Assembly (NCBI RefSeq): GCF_014201145.1
Contig: NZ_JACHDP010000001.1
Coordinates: 1,550,001-1,614,000 of the forward strand
Length of the DNA: 64,000 nucleotides
Direction: 5' to 3'
Source of the DNA: Micromonospora parathelypteridis
Lineage (GTDB): Bacteria; Actinomycetota; Actinomycetes; Mycobacteriales; Micromonosporaceae
Translations under genes and position numbers: made by a program
Shown: piece by piece, positions 39,971-48,876 of the stretch
Numbering within the stretch: position 1 is the stretch's first letter
Layout: each line of letters starts with the position of its first letter
Notes under the pieces: generated by a model
What the model saw: only the letters and a program-made list of their open reading frames with translations
Told to the model about the DNA's origin: nothing
Database searches by the model: none

Positions 39971-40401
39971 GTACCAATCCCGATTTCTGATGAGCGCCGA
40001 AAGCTGCGACCGGGCAGGTGCGGCAGGTGCGGCGACTGTTGCCTGAGGGGGTTGCTACGGCAAGGTAACCAAGGCCCCAGGTGCCTTCAAGGTGGGCTGA
40101 ACACCCTCGTGGGGGCACTTAAGACAGCGCTCAGTGCGACATCGGGGGGAGGCGGCGGACCGGAGGCATCCACGGACCTTCCCAGCAGGGCGTACGCGCG
40201 GCAGCCGGGTACGGATCGGACCACGACGCCGTACGCGACACGTTCCGCGTCGTTCACCACCACAGGCAAACTTAAGGTTCAGGTAAGCCGGACATGAAGT
40301 GCCCTCGCGTCGAGGAAAAGTAGCGGCAGCGGGCGAGCGTGAGCCACCACCGCAGCGGGTATGCCGCCGAACCGCTGAACGCGTGAGGGGAAGGCAGCGC
40401 C
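39971..40401. other. 431-bp divergent intergenic region
   Basis: It separates the DUF1800 operon (reverse) from the DUF3040 gene (forward). I see no ORF, tRNA or strong palindrome. Both promoters must lie here. The stretch GGTAACCAAGGCCCCAGGTG around 40064-40083 and CTTAAGGTTCAGGTAAGCC near 40270 stand out as less GC-rich but have no clear -10/-35 pair. Confidence 0.4.
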
Positions 40402-40659
40402 ATGCTCAGCAAAGAGGATCAGCGCAGGTTCGACCAGATCACCCGTCAGCTCCGGGAAAGTGACCCGGCCTTCTTCGCCCGGCTGGACCACCGGGTCCGG
40501 GCCCGAAGGGGCCGCTACCTGATGTTGTTGACCATCGTGCTGTGGGCGTCGCTGCCGGCGATAGCCGTGTTCGCCGGTCGACTGACCGGCGCGATCTGCG
40601 CGGTGGTGCTGGTGGCCAACGCCGCGATCATGTGGCGGTTCCGCCGCCGCTGGACGTGA
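40402..40659 (+). CDS. DUF3040 small membrane protein
   Basis: An 85-residue protein: MLSKEDQRRFDQITRQLRES, then ARRGRYLMLLTIVLWASLPA and a second helix (GAICAVVLVANAAIMWRF), ending in basic residues. The LS.EDQRRF start with two helices is the DUF3040 pattern found throughout actinobacteria. Role unknown. GGGGAAGG precedes the start. It converges on the SWIM gene with 4 bp between stops. Confidence 0.85.
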   Translation: MLSKEDQRRFDQITRQLRESDPAFFARLDHRVRARRGRYLMLLTIVLWASLPAIAVFAGRLTGAICAVVLVANAAIMWRFRRRWT

Positions 40660-40663
40660 CGGC

Positions 40664-41569
40664 TCACCGATCGGCCGGGCCGAACGCCCGGTACGCGCGG
40701 CGCAGCCGTTCGAGCAGTCCCGGCCCGCCGATGGCTGGCGCTGGCGCTCCCAACTGGCGCAGCAGCAGGTCGGGGCCGGTCACCAGCCGGGGCGGCCGAT
40801 CGGGCAGCGGCACCGGCGGCAACCAGAACCGGTCCGCCGACTCGGCCAGCGGGGTCGCCGACAGCCCGGCGAGCGCGCGGGCCGCACCGAGCGGCGCGAC
40901 GTCCACTGCGGACATCTCGTCGTCCGGTTCGGACGGTGGGGCGACCAGGGCCGGTGACAGAGCGGCGCCGGTGGCCTCGACCCGCCGCGCGCGAAGCTCG
41001 TCGAGCAGCTCGGCGCGGGACCGGCCACGCCAGTGCAGCAGCTCGAACGGGTCCGCGTCGAACGCCTCGGCCAGCAGGTAGAACGTCGCCGCGAGGTGTT
41101 TGCACGGCACCGCGAAGTCGGGGCAGTTGCACCGCTGGGTCAGCTCGTCCACCCCGGCCGGGAAGAGCGGCGCGCCAGCGGCGACGAACAGCTCCTCCAA
41201 CTCGTCGGGGAGGTCCCCGGCGAGCAGGCGGGCGCTGAAGAAGGCCTGCCCGGCCAACTCCGCCTCGATGCGGGACCAGAGCGCGGCCGGGAACGGCTGC
41301 AGCCCGATGGACACCTGGTACGGCTGCGGCCGGGAACCCTGCACCACCGCACTGACCCGTCCGGGCGCGATGTCGAGGGTGAGCACCTGACCGGCCCGCG
41401 CGTACGACCGCCCCCGGGTCAGCCGGGTGCCGAGCGCGAACGACTCCAGCACCTCCAGGAACCGCCGGGACCACCAGGACCGGCCGATCGCACCCCGGGC
41501 GCTGCGCGCCCGCAGCCCCCCGTCGACGCGGCGGGGACGCCCGTAGTCGGCGAAACGATCGGTGCTCAC
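40664..41569 (-). CDS. SWIM zinc-finger protein, helicase partner
   Basis: A 301-residue protein beginning MSTDRFADYGRPRRVDGGLR. Near residue 145 lies the SWIM motif CNCPDFAVPCKHLAATFYLL (CxCx6CxH). The N-terminal half (SWWSRRFLEVLESFALGTRL) is the conserved region seen with such proteins. SWIM domains bind DNA or proteins. The gene overlaps the end of the SNF2 helicase gene (ATGA), the standard pair in actinobacteria, which suggests a joint chromatin- or repair-related function. Confidence 0.9.
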   Translation of the reverse strand: MSTDRFADYGRPRRVDGGLRARSARGAIGRSWWSRRFLEVLESFALGTRLTRGRSYARAGQVLTLDIAPGRVSAVVQGSRPQPYQVSIGLQPFPAALWSRIEAELAGQAFFSARLLAGDLPDELEELFVAAGAPLFPAGVDELTQRCNCPDFAVPCKHLAATFYLLAEAFDADPFELLHWRGRSRAELLDELRARRVEATGAALSPALVAPPSEPDDEMSAVDVAPLGAARALAGLSATPLAESADRFWLPPVPLPDRPPRLVTGPDLLLRQLGAPAPAIGGPGLLERLRRAYRAFGPADR

Positions 41570-44500
41570 TCGACCACCGCGCCGGCCTCCAGGGCGAACA
41601 GGTCACGCAACTGGCCGGTGGACAACTCGGTGATCCACTGCTCGCCGGTGCCGACCACCCGCTCGGCCAGGCTGCGCTTGTCGGCGATCATCGCGGCCAC
41701 CTTCTCCTCCACCGTGCCGGCGCAGACGAACTTGCGGACCTGCACCCGTCGGCTCTGCCCGATCCGGAACGCACGGTCGGTGGCCTGGTCCTCCACCGCC
41801 GGGTTCCACCACCGGTCCACGTGCACCACGTGATTGGCGGCGGTCAGGGTGAGCCCGGTGCCACCGGCCTTGAGGGAGAGGACGAACAGCGGCGGGCCCT
41901 CCGCCGACTGGAAGCGCTGCACCATGGCGTCCCGCTCGGCCTTGCCCAGGCCGCCGTGCAGGAACAGCACCTCCCGACCGAACCGCGCCGACAGGTGACC
42001 GCGCAGCATCGCGCCGAACTCGGCGTACTGGGTGAACAGCAGAGCCCGCTCCCCCGCCGCCAGCACCTCCTCCAGGATCTCGGTCAGCCGGGCCAGCTTG
42101 CCGGACCGGCCCTCCAGCGGCGAGCCGTCGCGCAGCAGCTGGGCCGGGTGGTTGCAGACCTGCTTGAGCCGGGTCATGGTGGCCAGCACCAGACCGCGTC
42201 GTTCGATGCCGTCGCTGGTCTCGATCCGGGCGAGCATGTCGTCGACCACCACCCGGTAGAGGGCGGCCTGCTCGGCGGTGAGGTTGCAGAGCACCTCCAT
42301 CTCGAGCTTCTCCGGCAGGTCCGAGATGATCGACGAGTCGGTCTTGAGTCGGCGCAACACGAACGGGCCGGTGATCCGGCGTAGCCGCTCGGCGGCCTCG
42401 GCGTCGCCGTTCCGTTCGATCGGCTCGGCGAACCGTTTGCGGAACGTCGCAGCCGGCCCGAGCAGGCCCGGGTTGGCGAACTGCATGATCGACCAAAGGT
42501 CGGCGAGCCGGTTCTCCACCGGCGTACCGGTCACCGCCACCCGCTGCCGCGCGGGCAGGGCACGGACCGCCTCGGCCTGCCGGGTCGACGCGTTCTTGAT
42601 CGCCTGCGCCTCGTCCACCACCACCCGGTGCCAGTCGATGCCGGCCAGGTCGGCGGCATCGCGGGCCGCCACCGAGTAGGTGGTGAGGACCAGGTCCGCG
42701 GCGTGCGCGGCCGCGGTGAACTCCGCCCCCCGCGCCCGCTCCGCACCATGGTGTACGTGCACACGCAACCCCGGGGTGAACCGCGCTGCCTCCCGCTGCC
42801 AGTTGCCGACCAGCGACATCGGACAGACCAGCAGGGTCGGTCCGGCCTCGGGCGGGTCCCCGGCGAGCAGCGCGAGCAGCTGCACCGTCTTGCCCAACCC
42901 CATGTCGTCGGCGAGCACGCCACCCAGGCCGAGCGAGCGCAGGAAGGCCAGCCAGGCCAACCCCCGCTGCTGGTACGGCCGCAGCGTCCCCCGAAAGCCC
43001 GGCGGCGGGTCCAACGGGGTGAGCCGTCGCTCGACCGCACCGGCGAGCAGGTCGCCCAGCGCCCCGTCGGCGGTCACCTCCAGCACGGGCAACGCCCCGG
43101 TGGCCTCGCCGTCGGCCAGCCCGAGGCGGAGCAGATCGACGACGGTCAGCTCGCCTGCGGAGCGGAGCAGGCGCAGACCGGCGGCGAGCCGCCCCGGATC
43201 CAGCTCCACCCACCGACCGCGTAGACGCACCAGCGGGGTCTTCATCTCGGCCAGCGCCGCCAACTCCTCGGCGGACAGCGGCTGGTCACCGAGTGCGATC
43301 TCCCAGCGGTAGTCGACCAGAGCGTCCAGACCAACACCCGCGTCGGTGCCACCCACCGTGCCCGGCGCGGTGCGGCTACGGGCCCGCAACCGGGCGCCGA
43401 GCCGCGCCGACCGACGCTGCCACCAGGACGGCAACAGCACCCCGAACCCGGCCGCGTGCAGCACCGGAGCACCCTCGCTGAGGAAGCGGTGCGCTCCCTC
43501 GACGTCCAGTTCCATCACCTCGGGGGCGGCGGTACGCAGCGCGGCGTCCAGGTCCGGCCAGAGCCGGCTGGCCCGGCCCAACTCGGCGAGCAGCGTCTCC
43601 TGCGGGCTGGCCGCACGGCCGGCCAGGCCGGAGAGCGTCTGCGGCGCCCGCCAGACCTGCCCGGCGTCCACGTGCAGACCGGGTTCGTCCGCCGCCTGCA
43701 ACCCGAACTCGAGCCGCCAACGCCCGCCCCCAGCCGACTCGACCGGCACAGTGTCGGCCAGCGGGTTGGTGTCGGCCAGCGGACTGGTGTCGGTCAGCGG
43801 GTTGGTGTCGCCCGGCATCGGGCGGGTGGCCAGGATCGGCTCGGTGACCTCGTCGGGGGCTGGTTCCACCAAGCGGAAACTTGCCCGCACCGGGCCGCCA
43901 GCGGCGTCGCGCTGCCAGGCGTCCAGCTCGGCGTGAAGGGTGGCCAGCGCGGCCGCGTCGACGGTGAAATCGCGCTGGGGGCCGGCGAGCGCGGCCAACC
44001 AGGCCGGAGCCGGGCCACCGGGCCGCAGCCCTCGGGCCAGCGTGGTGGTCGCCAGAGCCGCACGCGCGGCGGCATCGGTCAGCGCGTCGAGCGCATCCGC
44101 GACCAGCGCGGCGGCGGTCAACTCGGTCCCGCCCGGACCAGTGGCCGCCGCGACGGTGGTCGCTGAGGTGGTGCTCGCCGAGGCGGTAGCTGCTGACGCG
44201 GTGGCCGCCGGGACCGTAGTCGCTGAGGCGGCGGTCGGGGTGGGCTGCACAGCGGGGACGGCCAGCGAGACGGCGGCGGCTCGGGCGGCTGGTGGCAGGG
44301 CCAGCGCGAGCGACCGCGCCCAGCCGGCGTCGGTGCCGGTCAGCAGCGGACGCCAGACAGCCCGCGCCAACACCGGTTCGCCAGCGCCCGCCAGCGCCGT
44401 GGCGGTAGCGCCCACCGGTGCCGTGGCGGTAGCGCCCGCCAGCGCCGTGGCGGTAGCGCCCACCGGCGCCGGTTCACCAGCGCCCACCGGCACCGTCGCG

Positions 44501-45003
44501 GCAACGCCGGGCTGCCGGGAATCCGCGGTCGTGCTGACGCCGGGGAGTACGCGGCCACGGGTCACCAGGTCGGCGGCGAAGTCGGCCAGCTCGGCGAGGT
44601 GGCGCAGGGTGGCCCCGGCCACAGCCGGGAGTTCTTCCAGGTTGCGCAGCAGCGACAGTGCGTCGTCCGGGGCGTACACCAGCACGGGCACCCGCCACCC
44701 GGCCAGGGTGAGCCGGCCGCGGGTCGGGGGTGCGACGGCGGTCCGGATCAGCTCGGGTGAGTCGGTCGGCGCGCCCGCCCGGGTGGGCAGGGTGAGCAGC
44801 ACGGTGTCCGGGCGGGCCGGTTCGGCGGTGTCGGCGAGGACGGCGGCCAGGTCGGCGTGCCCGGCGGCGAAGGGGTGTGAGCGTTCCCGGGGCGGTCGAC
44901 CGGACCGGGCCGGCGGGGGCGGCGCGGCGCTGTCCTCGGCCCAGACGGCGAGGCCGGCGGTCGAGCCGTCGCCGGGCAGCCACAGCCCGTGGATGACCAG
45001 CAC
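41566..45003 (-). CDS. SNF2-family DEAD/DEAH helicase
   Basis: About 1145 residues. The GTG at 45003 (GGGGGAG upstream, giving VLVIHGLWLPG) is preferred to an ATG at 45048. The N-terminal 500 residues are the SNF2-associated region, including two low-complexity tracts (PVGATATALAGATATAPVGA near 44400-44470, and TNPLTDTSPLADTNPLADTV near 43750-43810). The motor follows: GVLADDMGLGKTVQLLALLA (motif I), VVDEAQAIKN (II), VAVTGTPVENRLADLWS (III), LFTQYAEFGAMLRGHL (IV) and DRAFRIGQSRRVQ (VI). It translocates on DNA using ATP, probably to remodel protein-DNA complexes. Coupled to the SWIM gene. Confidence 0.9.
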   Translation of the reverse strand: MLVIHGLWLPGDGSTAGLAVWAEDSAAPPPPARSGRPPRERSHPFAAGHADLAAVLADTAEPARPDTVLLTLPTRAGAPTDSPELIRTAVAPPTRGRLTLAGWRVPVLVYAPDDALSLLRNLEELPAVAGATLRHLAELADFAADLVTRGRVLPGVSTTADSRQPGVAATVPVGAGEPAPVGATATALAGATATAPVGATATALAGAGEPVLARAVWRPLLTGTDAGWARSLALALPPAARAAAVSLAVPAVQPTPTAASATTVPAATASAATASASTTSATTVAAATGPGGTELTAAALVADALDALTDAAARAALATTTLARGLRPGGPAPAWLAALAGPQRDFTVDAAALATLHAELDAWQRDAAGGPVRASFRLVEPAPDEVTEPILATRPMPGDTNPLTDTSPLADTNPLADTVPVESAGGGRWRLEFGLQAADEPGLHVDAGQVWRAPQTLSGLAGRAASPQETLLAELGRASRLWPDLDAALRTAAPEVMELDVEGAHRFLSEGAPVLHAAGFGVLLPSWWQRRSARLGARLRARSRTAPGTVGGTDAGVGLDALVDYRWEIALGDQPLSAEELAALAEMKTPLVRLRGRWVELDPGRLAAGLRLLRSAGELTVVDLLRLGLADGEATGALPVLEVTADGALGDLLAGAVERRLTPLDPPPGFRGTLRPYQQRGLAWLAFLRSLGLGGVLADDMGLGKTVQLLALLAGDPPEAGPTLLVCPMSLVGNWQREAARFTPGLRVHVHHGAERARGAEFTAAAHAADLVLTTYSVAARDAADLAGIDWHRVVVDEAQAIKNASTRQAEAVRALPARQRVAVTGTPVENRLADLWSIMQFANPGLLGPAATFRKRFAEPIERNGDAEAAERLRRITGPFVLRRLKTDSSIISDLPEKLEMEVLCNLTAEQAALYRVVVDDMLARIETSDGIERRGLVLATMTRLKQVCNHPAQLLRDGSPLEGRSGKLARLTEILEEVLAAGERALLFTQYAEFGAMLRGHLSARFGREVLFLHGGLGKAERDAMVQRFQSAEGPPLFVLSLKAGGTGLTLTAANHVVHVDRWWNPAVEDQATDRAFRIGQSRRVQVRKFVCAGTVEEKVAAMIADKRSLAERVVGTGEQWITELSTGQLRDLFALEAGAVVE

Positions 45004-45103
45004 CTGCTCCCCCTCGTCGCCGCCCGCGCCCAGGATAGGCGGCCCCACCGGTCAACAACCCGCACCCACCAACCAACACACCCCGCCCCCCGCGAGCACT
45101 CGA

Positions 45104-45176
45104 CGCGATCTTGCAGTTGGTGTCGGTGTTTTCGGCTGGATGTGCCTTATGCCGGGACAGAAAGTGCAAGATCGCG
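45104..45176. repeat. Intergenic palindrome with CGCGATCTTGCA arms
   Basis: CGCGATCTTGCA (45104-45115) and TGCAAGATCGCG (45165-45176) are exact reverse complements around a 49-base loop. It lies between divergent genes (helicase and PfkB), so it is not simply a terminator. The GATCTTG core is shared with the elements at 22.7 and 61.9 kb. Confidence 0.75.
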
Positions 45177-45228
45177 GGACGAGACGAGGGGCAGAGCGGG
45201 GAGGGACGGTGGGTTAGCGTCGGTTTCC

Positions 45229-46101
45229 ATGGTCGACCTACTGGTCATTGGCGGGCTTGGGGTGGATGTGCGGGTCCGGGTGCCGGCGCTGCCGCTGCCG
45301 GCCGCCGACTCGCACACCGTCGAGCCGATCGAGCTGCGCATCGGCAACACCGGCGCCGGGGTGGCGTTGGCCGGCCGGGCGCTCGGCCTGCGGGTACGCG
45401 TCGTGGACACCCTTGGCGCGGACCCGGCCGGCGATCTCGTCCGGGCGGCGCTCAGCCGGGCCGGGGTGCCGGCGGTGCTGGTCGAGGACCGGAACGGCAC
45501 CCGGCGATCGGTGAACCTGGTGGACCCGGGCGGACGACGCACGTCGCTCTACGATCCGCGTCCGTGGCGGGGCAGCCCACCGTTCCCGCCAACGGAGGTG
45601 GCCGAACTGGTCCGGGACGCCCGGCACGTACACCTCTCGATCATGGATTGGATGGTGCCGCTGCTGCCCGCCGTGCGGGCCGCCCTCCCGGCGGGCGTGG
45701 CGCTCTCCACCGACCTGCACGACTGGGACGGCGAGAACCCCTACCATCGGCCGTTCGCCGAGGTCGCCGACCTGGTCCTGGTGAGTGGGGTACGGCTGGC
45801 CGAGCGGGCCGCGGCCCTCGCCGGCACGCTGGCGCCCCGGACGGTGGTGGTCACCCGGGCCTCGGACGGCGCGGAGCTCTACCCCGGTGACGGCACGCAG
45901 GTGCCGGTGCCACCCGCCGCCCCGCCGGGGCCGGTGGTCGACAGCAACGGCGCGGGCGACGCCTTCGCGGCCGGGCTGGTCGCCGCTCGGCTACGTGGCG
46001 AGCCACTCCCGAAGGCGGCCCGTTACGCGGCTCGGGTTGCCGCCGCGGCCTGCACGCACGACGGCATGGAGTATCCGCCGGGCCTGTTGCCCACGACGTG
46101 A
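45229..46101 (+). CDS. PfkB family carbohydrate kinase
   Basis: A 290-residue kinase from the ATG at 45229. It opens MVDLLVIGGLGVDVRVRVPA, has the PfkB first-signature-like GNTGAGVALAGRALGLRVRV and the second signature VVDSNGAGDAFAAGLVAARL with the catalytic Asp. A DLHDWDGENPYHRPFAEVAD region resembles ribokinase-like enzymes. It phosphorylates a sugar or nucleoside with ATP; which one is unclear. A longer frame from 44989 is antisense to the helicase start. It is convergent with the DinB gene. Confidence 0.9.
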   Translation: MVDLLVIGGLGVDVRVRVPALPLPAADSHTVEPIELRIGNTGAGVALAGRALGLRVRVVDTLGADPAGDLVRAALSRAGVPAVLVEDRNGTRRSVNLVDPGGRRTSLYDPRPWRGSPPFPPTEVAELVRDARHVHLSIMDWMVPLLPAVRAALPAGVALSTDLHDWDGENPYHRPFAEVADLVLVSGVRLAERAAALAGTLAPRTVVVTRASDGAELYPGDGTQVPVPPAAPPGPVVDSNGAGDAFAAGLVAARLRGEPLPKAARYAARVAAAACTHDGMEYPPGLLPTT

Positions 46102-46113
46102 GACCGTGGCGGC

Positions 46114-46632
46114 TCAGAACGCGCCGGAGTCGCCGTCGGTCAACTCCCGCAGGATGTCGGCGTGACCGGCGTGCCGCGCCGTCTCCTCGATCATGTGCAC
46201 CAGGATCCAGCGCAGCGACACCTCACCGAGCTGCGGGTGCGGCACCACGTGGTCGAGGTCGAAGCCCGCGGCGGCTGCCCGGGACCGTGCGCAGGCCCGC
46301 TCGTACGCCTCGGTGAGGCGGGCGACGGTGTCCTGCTCACCAAGCGTGAAGCTCGCCACCGCGTCCTCCTCCGAGGTCAGGTAGACGTCGCCGGGCTCGG
46401 GGGCCAGCAGGGTCGGGAACCAGTTCCGCTCGACCAGGGTCAGGTGCTTGACCAGCCCGGCGAGCGTGGTCGACGAGGGCACCAGCCGCCGGCCGGCGTC
46501 GGCGTCGGAGAGACCGCGCAGCTTGCGCAGCAGCACGGCTCGGTGGAAGTCGAGGAACGACTCCAGCACGGCGCGTTCGTCGCCGGTGCGGGCGAGCACC
46601 GGGCCGAGCGTCGGATCGATCGTCTGCTCCAT
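46114..46632 (-). CDS. DinB/DUF664 family protein (mycothiol-dependent type)
   Basis: A 172-residue four-helix protein with three metal-ligand His positions: GLVKHLTLVERNWF near residue 62 and HMIEETARHAGHADILREL near 145-163. The LVEWHGRH-like ERNWF and DILRELTDG ends are typical of actinobacterial DUF664 members, several of which are mycothiol S-transferases or detoxify electrophiles. Cytosolic. Substrate unknown. Confidence 0.85.
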   Translation of the reverse strand: MEQTIDPTLGPVLARTGDERAVLESFLDFHRAVLLRKLRGLSDADAGRRLVPSSTTLAGLVKHLTLVERNWFPTLLAPEPGDVYLTSEEDAVASFTLGEQDTVARLTEAYERACARSRAAAAGFDLDHVVPHPQLGEVSLRWILVHMIEETARHAGHADILRELTDGDSGAF

Positions 46633-46714
46633 CTGCCGACCCTAGCCACCGGTCGGGTCTCCTGCTGCCCCGCTATCCGCTGCGGGCGGGCGGCCCGACG
46701 GGCAGGATGGGCGC

Positions 46715-46921
46715 ATGGCTTCATCCGTGCAGATCCTTCTCGTCGGCGGCACGGCGGACGGGCAGACCATCACCGTCGAACTCGACAGCAACGGCCGCCC
46801 GCCGCTGACCCACCATCACCTCGGCCCGGGTGGGCTGGCCGAGGCGCAGATCTACGAGTTGGAGACCGCCCGGGAAGAGGCCCGTGAGTGGCACTACCGG
46901 TGGACCGGCCCCGCGGTGTGA
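46715..46921 (+). CDS. Small hypothetical protein
   Basis: A 68-residue protein, MASSVQILLVGGTADGQTIT, with strand-rich first half (VELDSNGRPPLTHHH) and helix AEAQIYELETAREEAREWHY. The GGTADGQTI start recalls small phage-like or DUF-type beta proteins, but I cannot place it. It is convergent with the pyruvyl transferase gene. Confidence 0.6.
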   Translation: MASSVQILLVGGTADGQTITVELDSNGRPPLTHHHLGPGGLAEAQIYELETAREEAREWHYRWTGPAV

Positions 46922-46929
46922 ACGCCCGC

Positions 46930-48072
46930 TCAGACCCGGGTGAGGGTCTGGCTGCGCAGGCCTTCCAACACGCCACGGGTGACCTCCGAGGTGCCCCGCG
47001 CCTGCTCGCACACCTCCGCCACCCGCCGGGCGGTGGCCTCGGCGCGTTGCTCCCGCTCGTCCCACAGCCGGTCGACCTCGGCCAGTAGCGGCCCCTCGAC
47101 CTCCCGCTCCACGCCGCGCAGCGCCGGCACGCCGAGCCGCTGGGCCAGGTCGAAGACCTTGCCGGCGTACGGCAGCGGCAGGAACGGTGTGCCGACCATC
47201 GCCGCGAAGATCAGGAAGTGCAGGCGCATGCCGACGGCCAGGTCGAAGTGGCGCATCAGCCCGAGTACCTGCTGCGGGGTGTAGGTGCCGTGCAGGATTC
47301 GACCCCGATCAGCGGCGACCATGTGTGAGAGCACTCCGTGGGCGTGCCGGATGTCGTCGCGTTCCATCGGCACGAACAGCACGTACGCGTCGATCCGGTG
47401 CACCAGGAAGTCACCGATCTGGGCCAGCAGACGGTGGTAACCGTCCACGTCGAGCCGTTCGGCGGCCCGCCCCGGCTCCCGCACGCTTATCCCGACCAGC
47501 CGCTTACCGACCGGCACCCCCTCCTCGGCCAGCAGGTGGGCCGGGAATTCCTCCGGTTGCAACAGGAACGCCGGGTCCGCGGTGACCGTGATCGGGTTGA
47601 GCAGGCCGGCTTCCTCCAGCACCATCCGGGACTCCTGGTCGCGAACCGTCACCTGGGTCGCGCCGGACAGAGTCTCCCGGACCATGCCGGTGTCCACCCC
47701 GTCGCTGAGCGGCCCGACCCCCACCGCGTACGTGATCAGGGGCAGGCCACGCTCCTGGGCGACCCGGACGACCCGCAGGTAACGGCGTGCCTCCCGGTCG
47801 TAGAGGATGCCGCCGCCGCCCAGGATGAGCAGGTCGAGCTGGGCAAGGACCAGGGCGGAGTCGGTGCGGCTGACGCCCTCCCAGGGCACCGCCTCGACGT
47901 CCGGGTGGGCGGCCCTGGTGTGCTCCGGGTTGCGGGAGAAGACGATGATCCGGGCATTCGGTTCCTGCGTGCGCAGATCGGTGAGCAGGCCGGTGAGGAT
48001 CGCCTCGTCGCCGAGGTTTCGCCCACCGTACGAGCCGAGCACACCGATGGTCAGTCCGGCACCGTGCGTCAT
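46930..48072 (-). CDS. Polysaccharide pyruvyl transferase family protein (CsaB-like)
   Basis: A 380-residue protein from the ATG at 48072 (GGGAGGAG 6 bases upstream). It begins LTIGVLGSYGGRNLGDEAIL, the family start motif, followed by DLLILGGGGILYDREARRYL, VGVGPLSDGVDTGMVRETLS with VRDQESR, and GMRLHFLIFAAMVGTPFLPL with the active-site His. Relatives transfer pyruvate ketals from phosphoenolpyruvate to cell-wall polysaccharide sugars. The acceptor here is unknown and no other polysaccharide genes are nearby, so it stands alone. Confidence 0.9.
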   Translation of the reverse strand: MTHGAGLTIGVLGSYGGRNLGDEAILTGLLTDLRTQEPNARIIVFSRNPEHTRAAHPDVEAVPWEGVSRTDSALVLAQLDLLILGGGGILYDREARRYLRVVRVAQERGLPLITYAVGVGPLSDGVDTGMVRETLSGATQVTVRDQESRMVLEEAGLLNPITVTADPAFLLQPEEFPAHLLAEEGVPVGKRLVGISVREPGRAAERLDVDGYHRLLAQIGDFLVHRIDAYVLFVPMERDDIRHAHGVLSHMVAADRGRILHGTYTPQQVLGLMRHFDLAVGMRLHFLIFAAMVGTPFLPLPYAGKVFDLAQRLGVPALRGVEREVEGPLLAEVDRLWDEREQRAEATARRVAEVCEQARGTSEVTRGVLEGLRSQTLTRV

Positions 48073-48173
48073 CCGTCGCTCCTCCCCAGGTGCGGTCCGC
48101 GCCGGTTTCCCGCTGGGCAGGTGAACAGTCCTGCCCGGGGTCCCGTGCGGGCCACGCTCGCCGGGTTGCCGGC

Positions 48174-48653
48174 TCAGCCCACCGGGTCGACCCGCTTCGC
48201 CATCTGCTGCGAGGTGACCTCGAAGCCCAGACTCCGGTAGAGCCCGATCGCGACGGTGTTCGTGCCGAAGACGTTCAGACCCAGCTCGGGCACCTTGAGT
48301 TGGGCGAGTTCCGCCTCGATGAGCTGGATCATCCGCCGTGCGTACCCGCGTCCCCGGTGCGCCGGGTGCACCTCGATGTTGTGGATCCAGGCCTGCCGCG
48401 AGACGGTCGCCTTCGGCAGGGTCACCCAGATCCAACCGACCTCGGTGTCGTCGACCCGGCCCACCCGCAGCAGCGCCCCCTCGGTCGCCACGCCCGCCGG
48501 CAGCAGCTCCCCCAGCTGGTCGATCGACCGCTCCCGGGCCGCCTCCGGAGTCAGCCCCCGGTGCACCACCAGATCCTCGGCGTACGCCCGCTCCAGCGAC
48601 TCGAGCAACCGGGCCAGCTCCGGCCCCTTCATCGGCGTCAACGTCAACTCCAC
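48174..48653 (-). CDS. GNAT family N-acetyltransferase
   Basis: A 159-residue enzyme from the GTG at 48653 (GGGGAGACAC just upstream), MELTLTPMKGPELARLLESL. The acetyl-CoA-binding motif A reads EVHPAHRGRGYARRMIQLIE near residue 105, motif B GTNTVAIGLYRSLGFEV at 135. Substrate unknown. It is about 100 bp downstream of nothing on its own strand and precedes the pyruvyl transferase gene by 101 bp, so the two may be co-transcribed. Confidence 0.9.
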   Translation of the reverse strand: MELTLTPMKGPELARLLESLERAYAEDLVVHRGLTPEAARERSIDQLGELLPAGVATEGALLRVGRVDDTEVGWIWVTLPKATVSRQAWIHNIEVHPAHRGRGYARRMIQLIEAELAQLKVPELGLNVFGTNTVAIGLYRSLGFEVTSQQMAKRVDPVG

Positions 48654-48755
48654 CGTGTCTCCCCTCTGCCGTCGCCGCGACGAGTGCAGCAGATCCAACC
48701 CGCACACGCCACCCGGTTCCCCGGTCCCCCTCTCACCCCCTCGCTCCCCAACCCC

Positions 48756-48813
48756 GCGATCATGAGGTTGGGGGCCGCGCCGAGAGCAAACCGCCCGTCA
48801 ACCTCATGATCGC
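48756..48813. repeat. Intergenic palindrome with GATCATGAGG arms
   Basis: GCGATCATGAGGTTG (48756-48770) pairs perfectly with CAACCTCATGATCGC (48799-48813) over a 28-base loop. It lies between divergent genes (GNAT and APH-like) and shares the GATC-rich stem design with four other palindromes in the window but not their inner sequence. Confidence 0.75.
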
Positions 48814-48876
48814 CGGGGTGAGCCAGGGTGGGGGAAATTGGTTGTCCGGCGGGGTGGGGCAGGGCACGGTGGGCGG

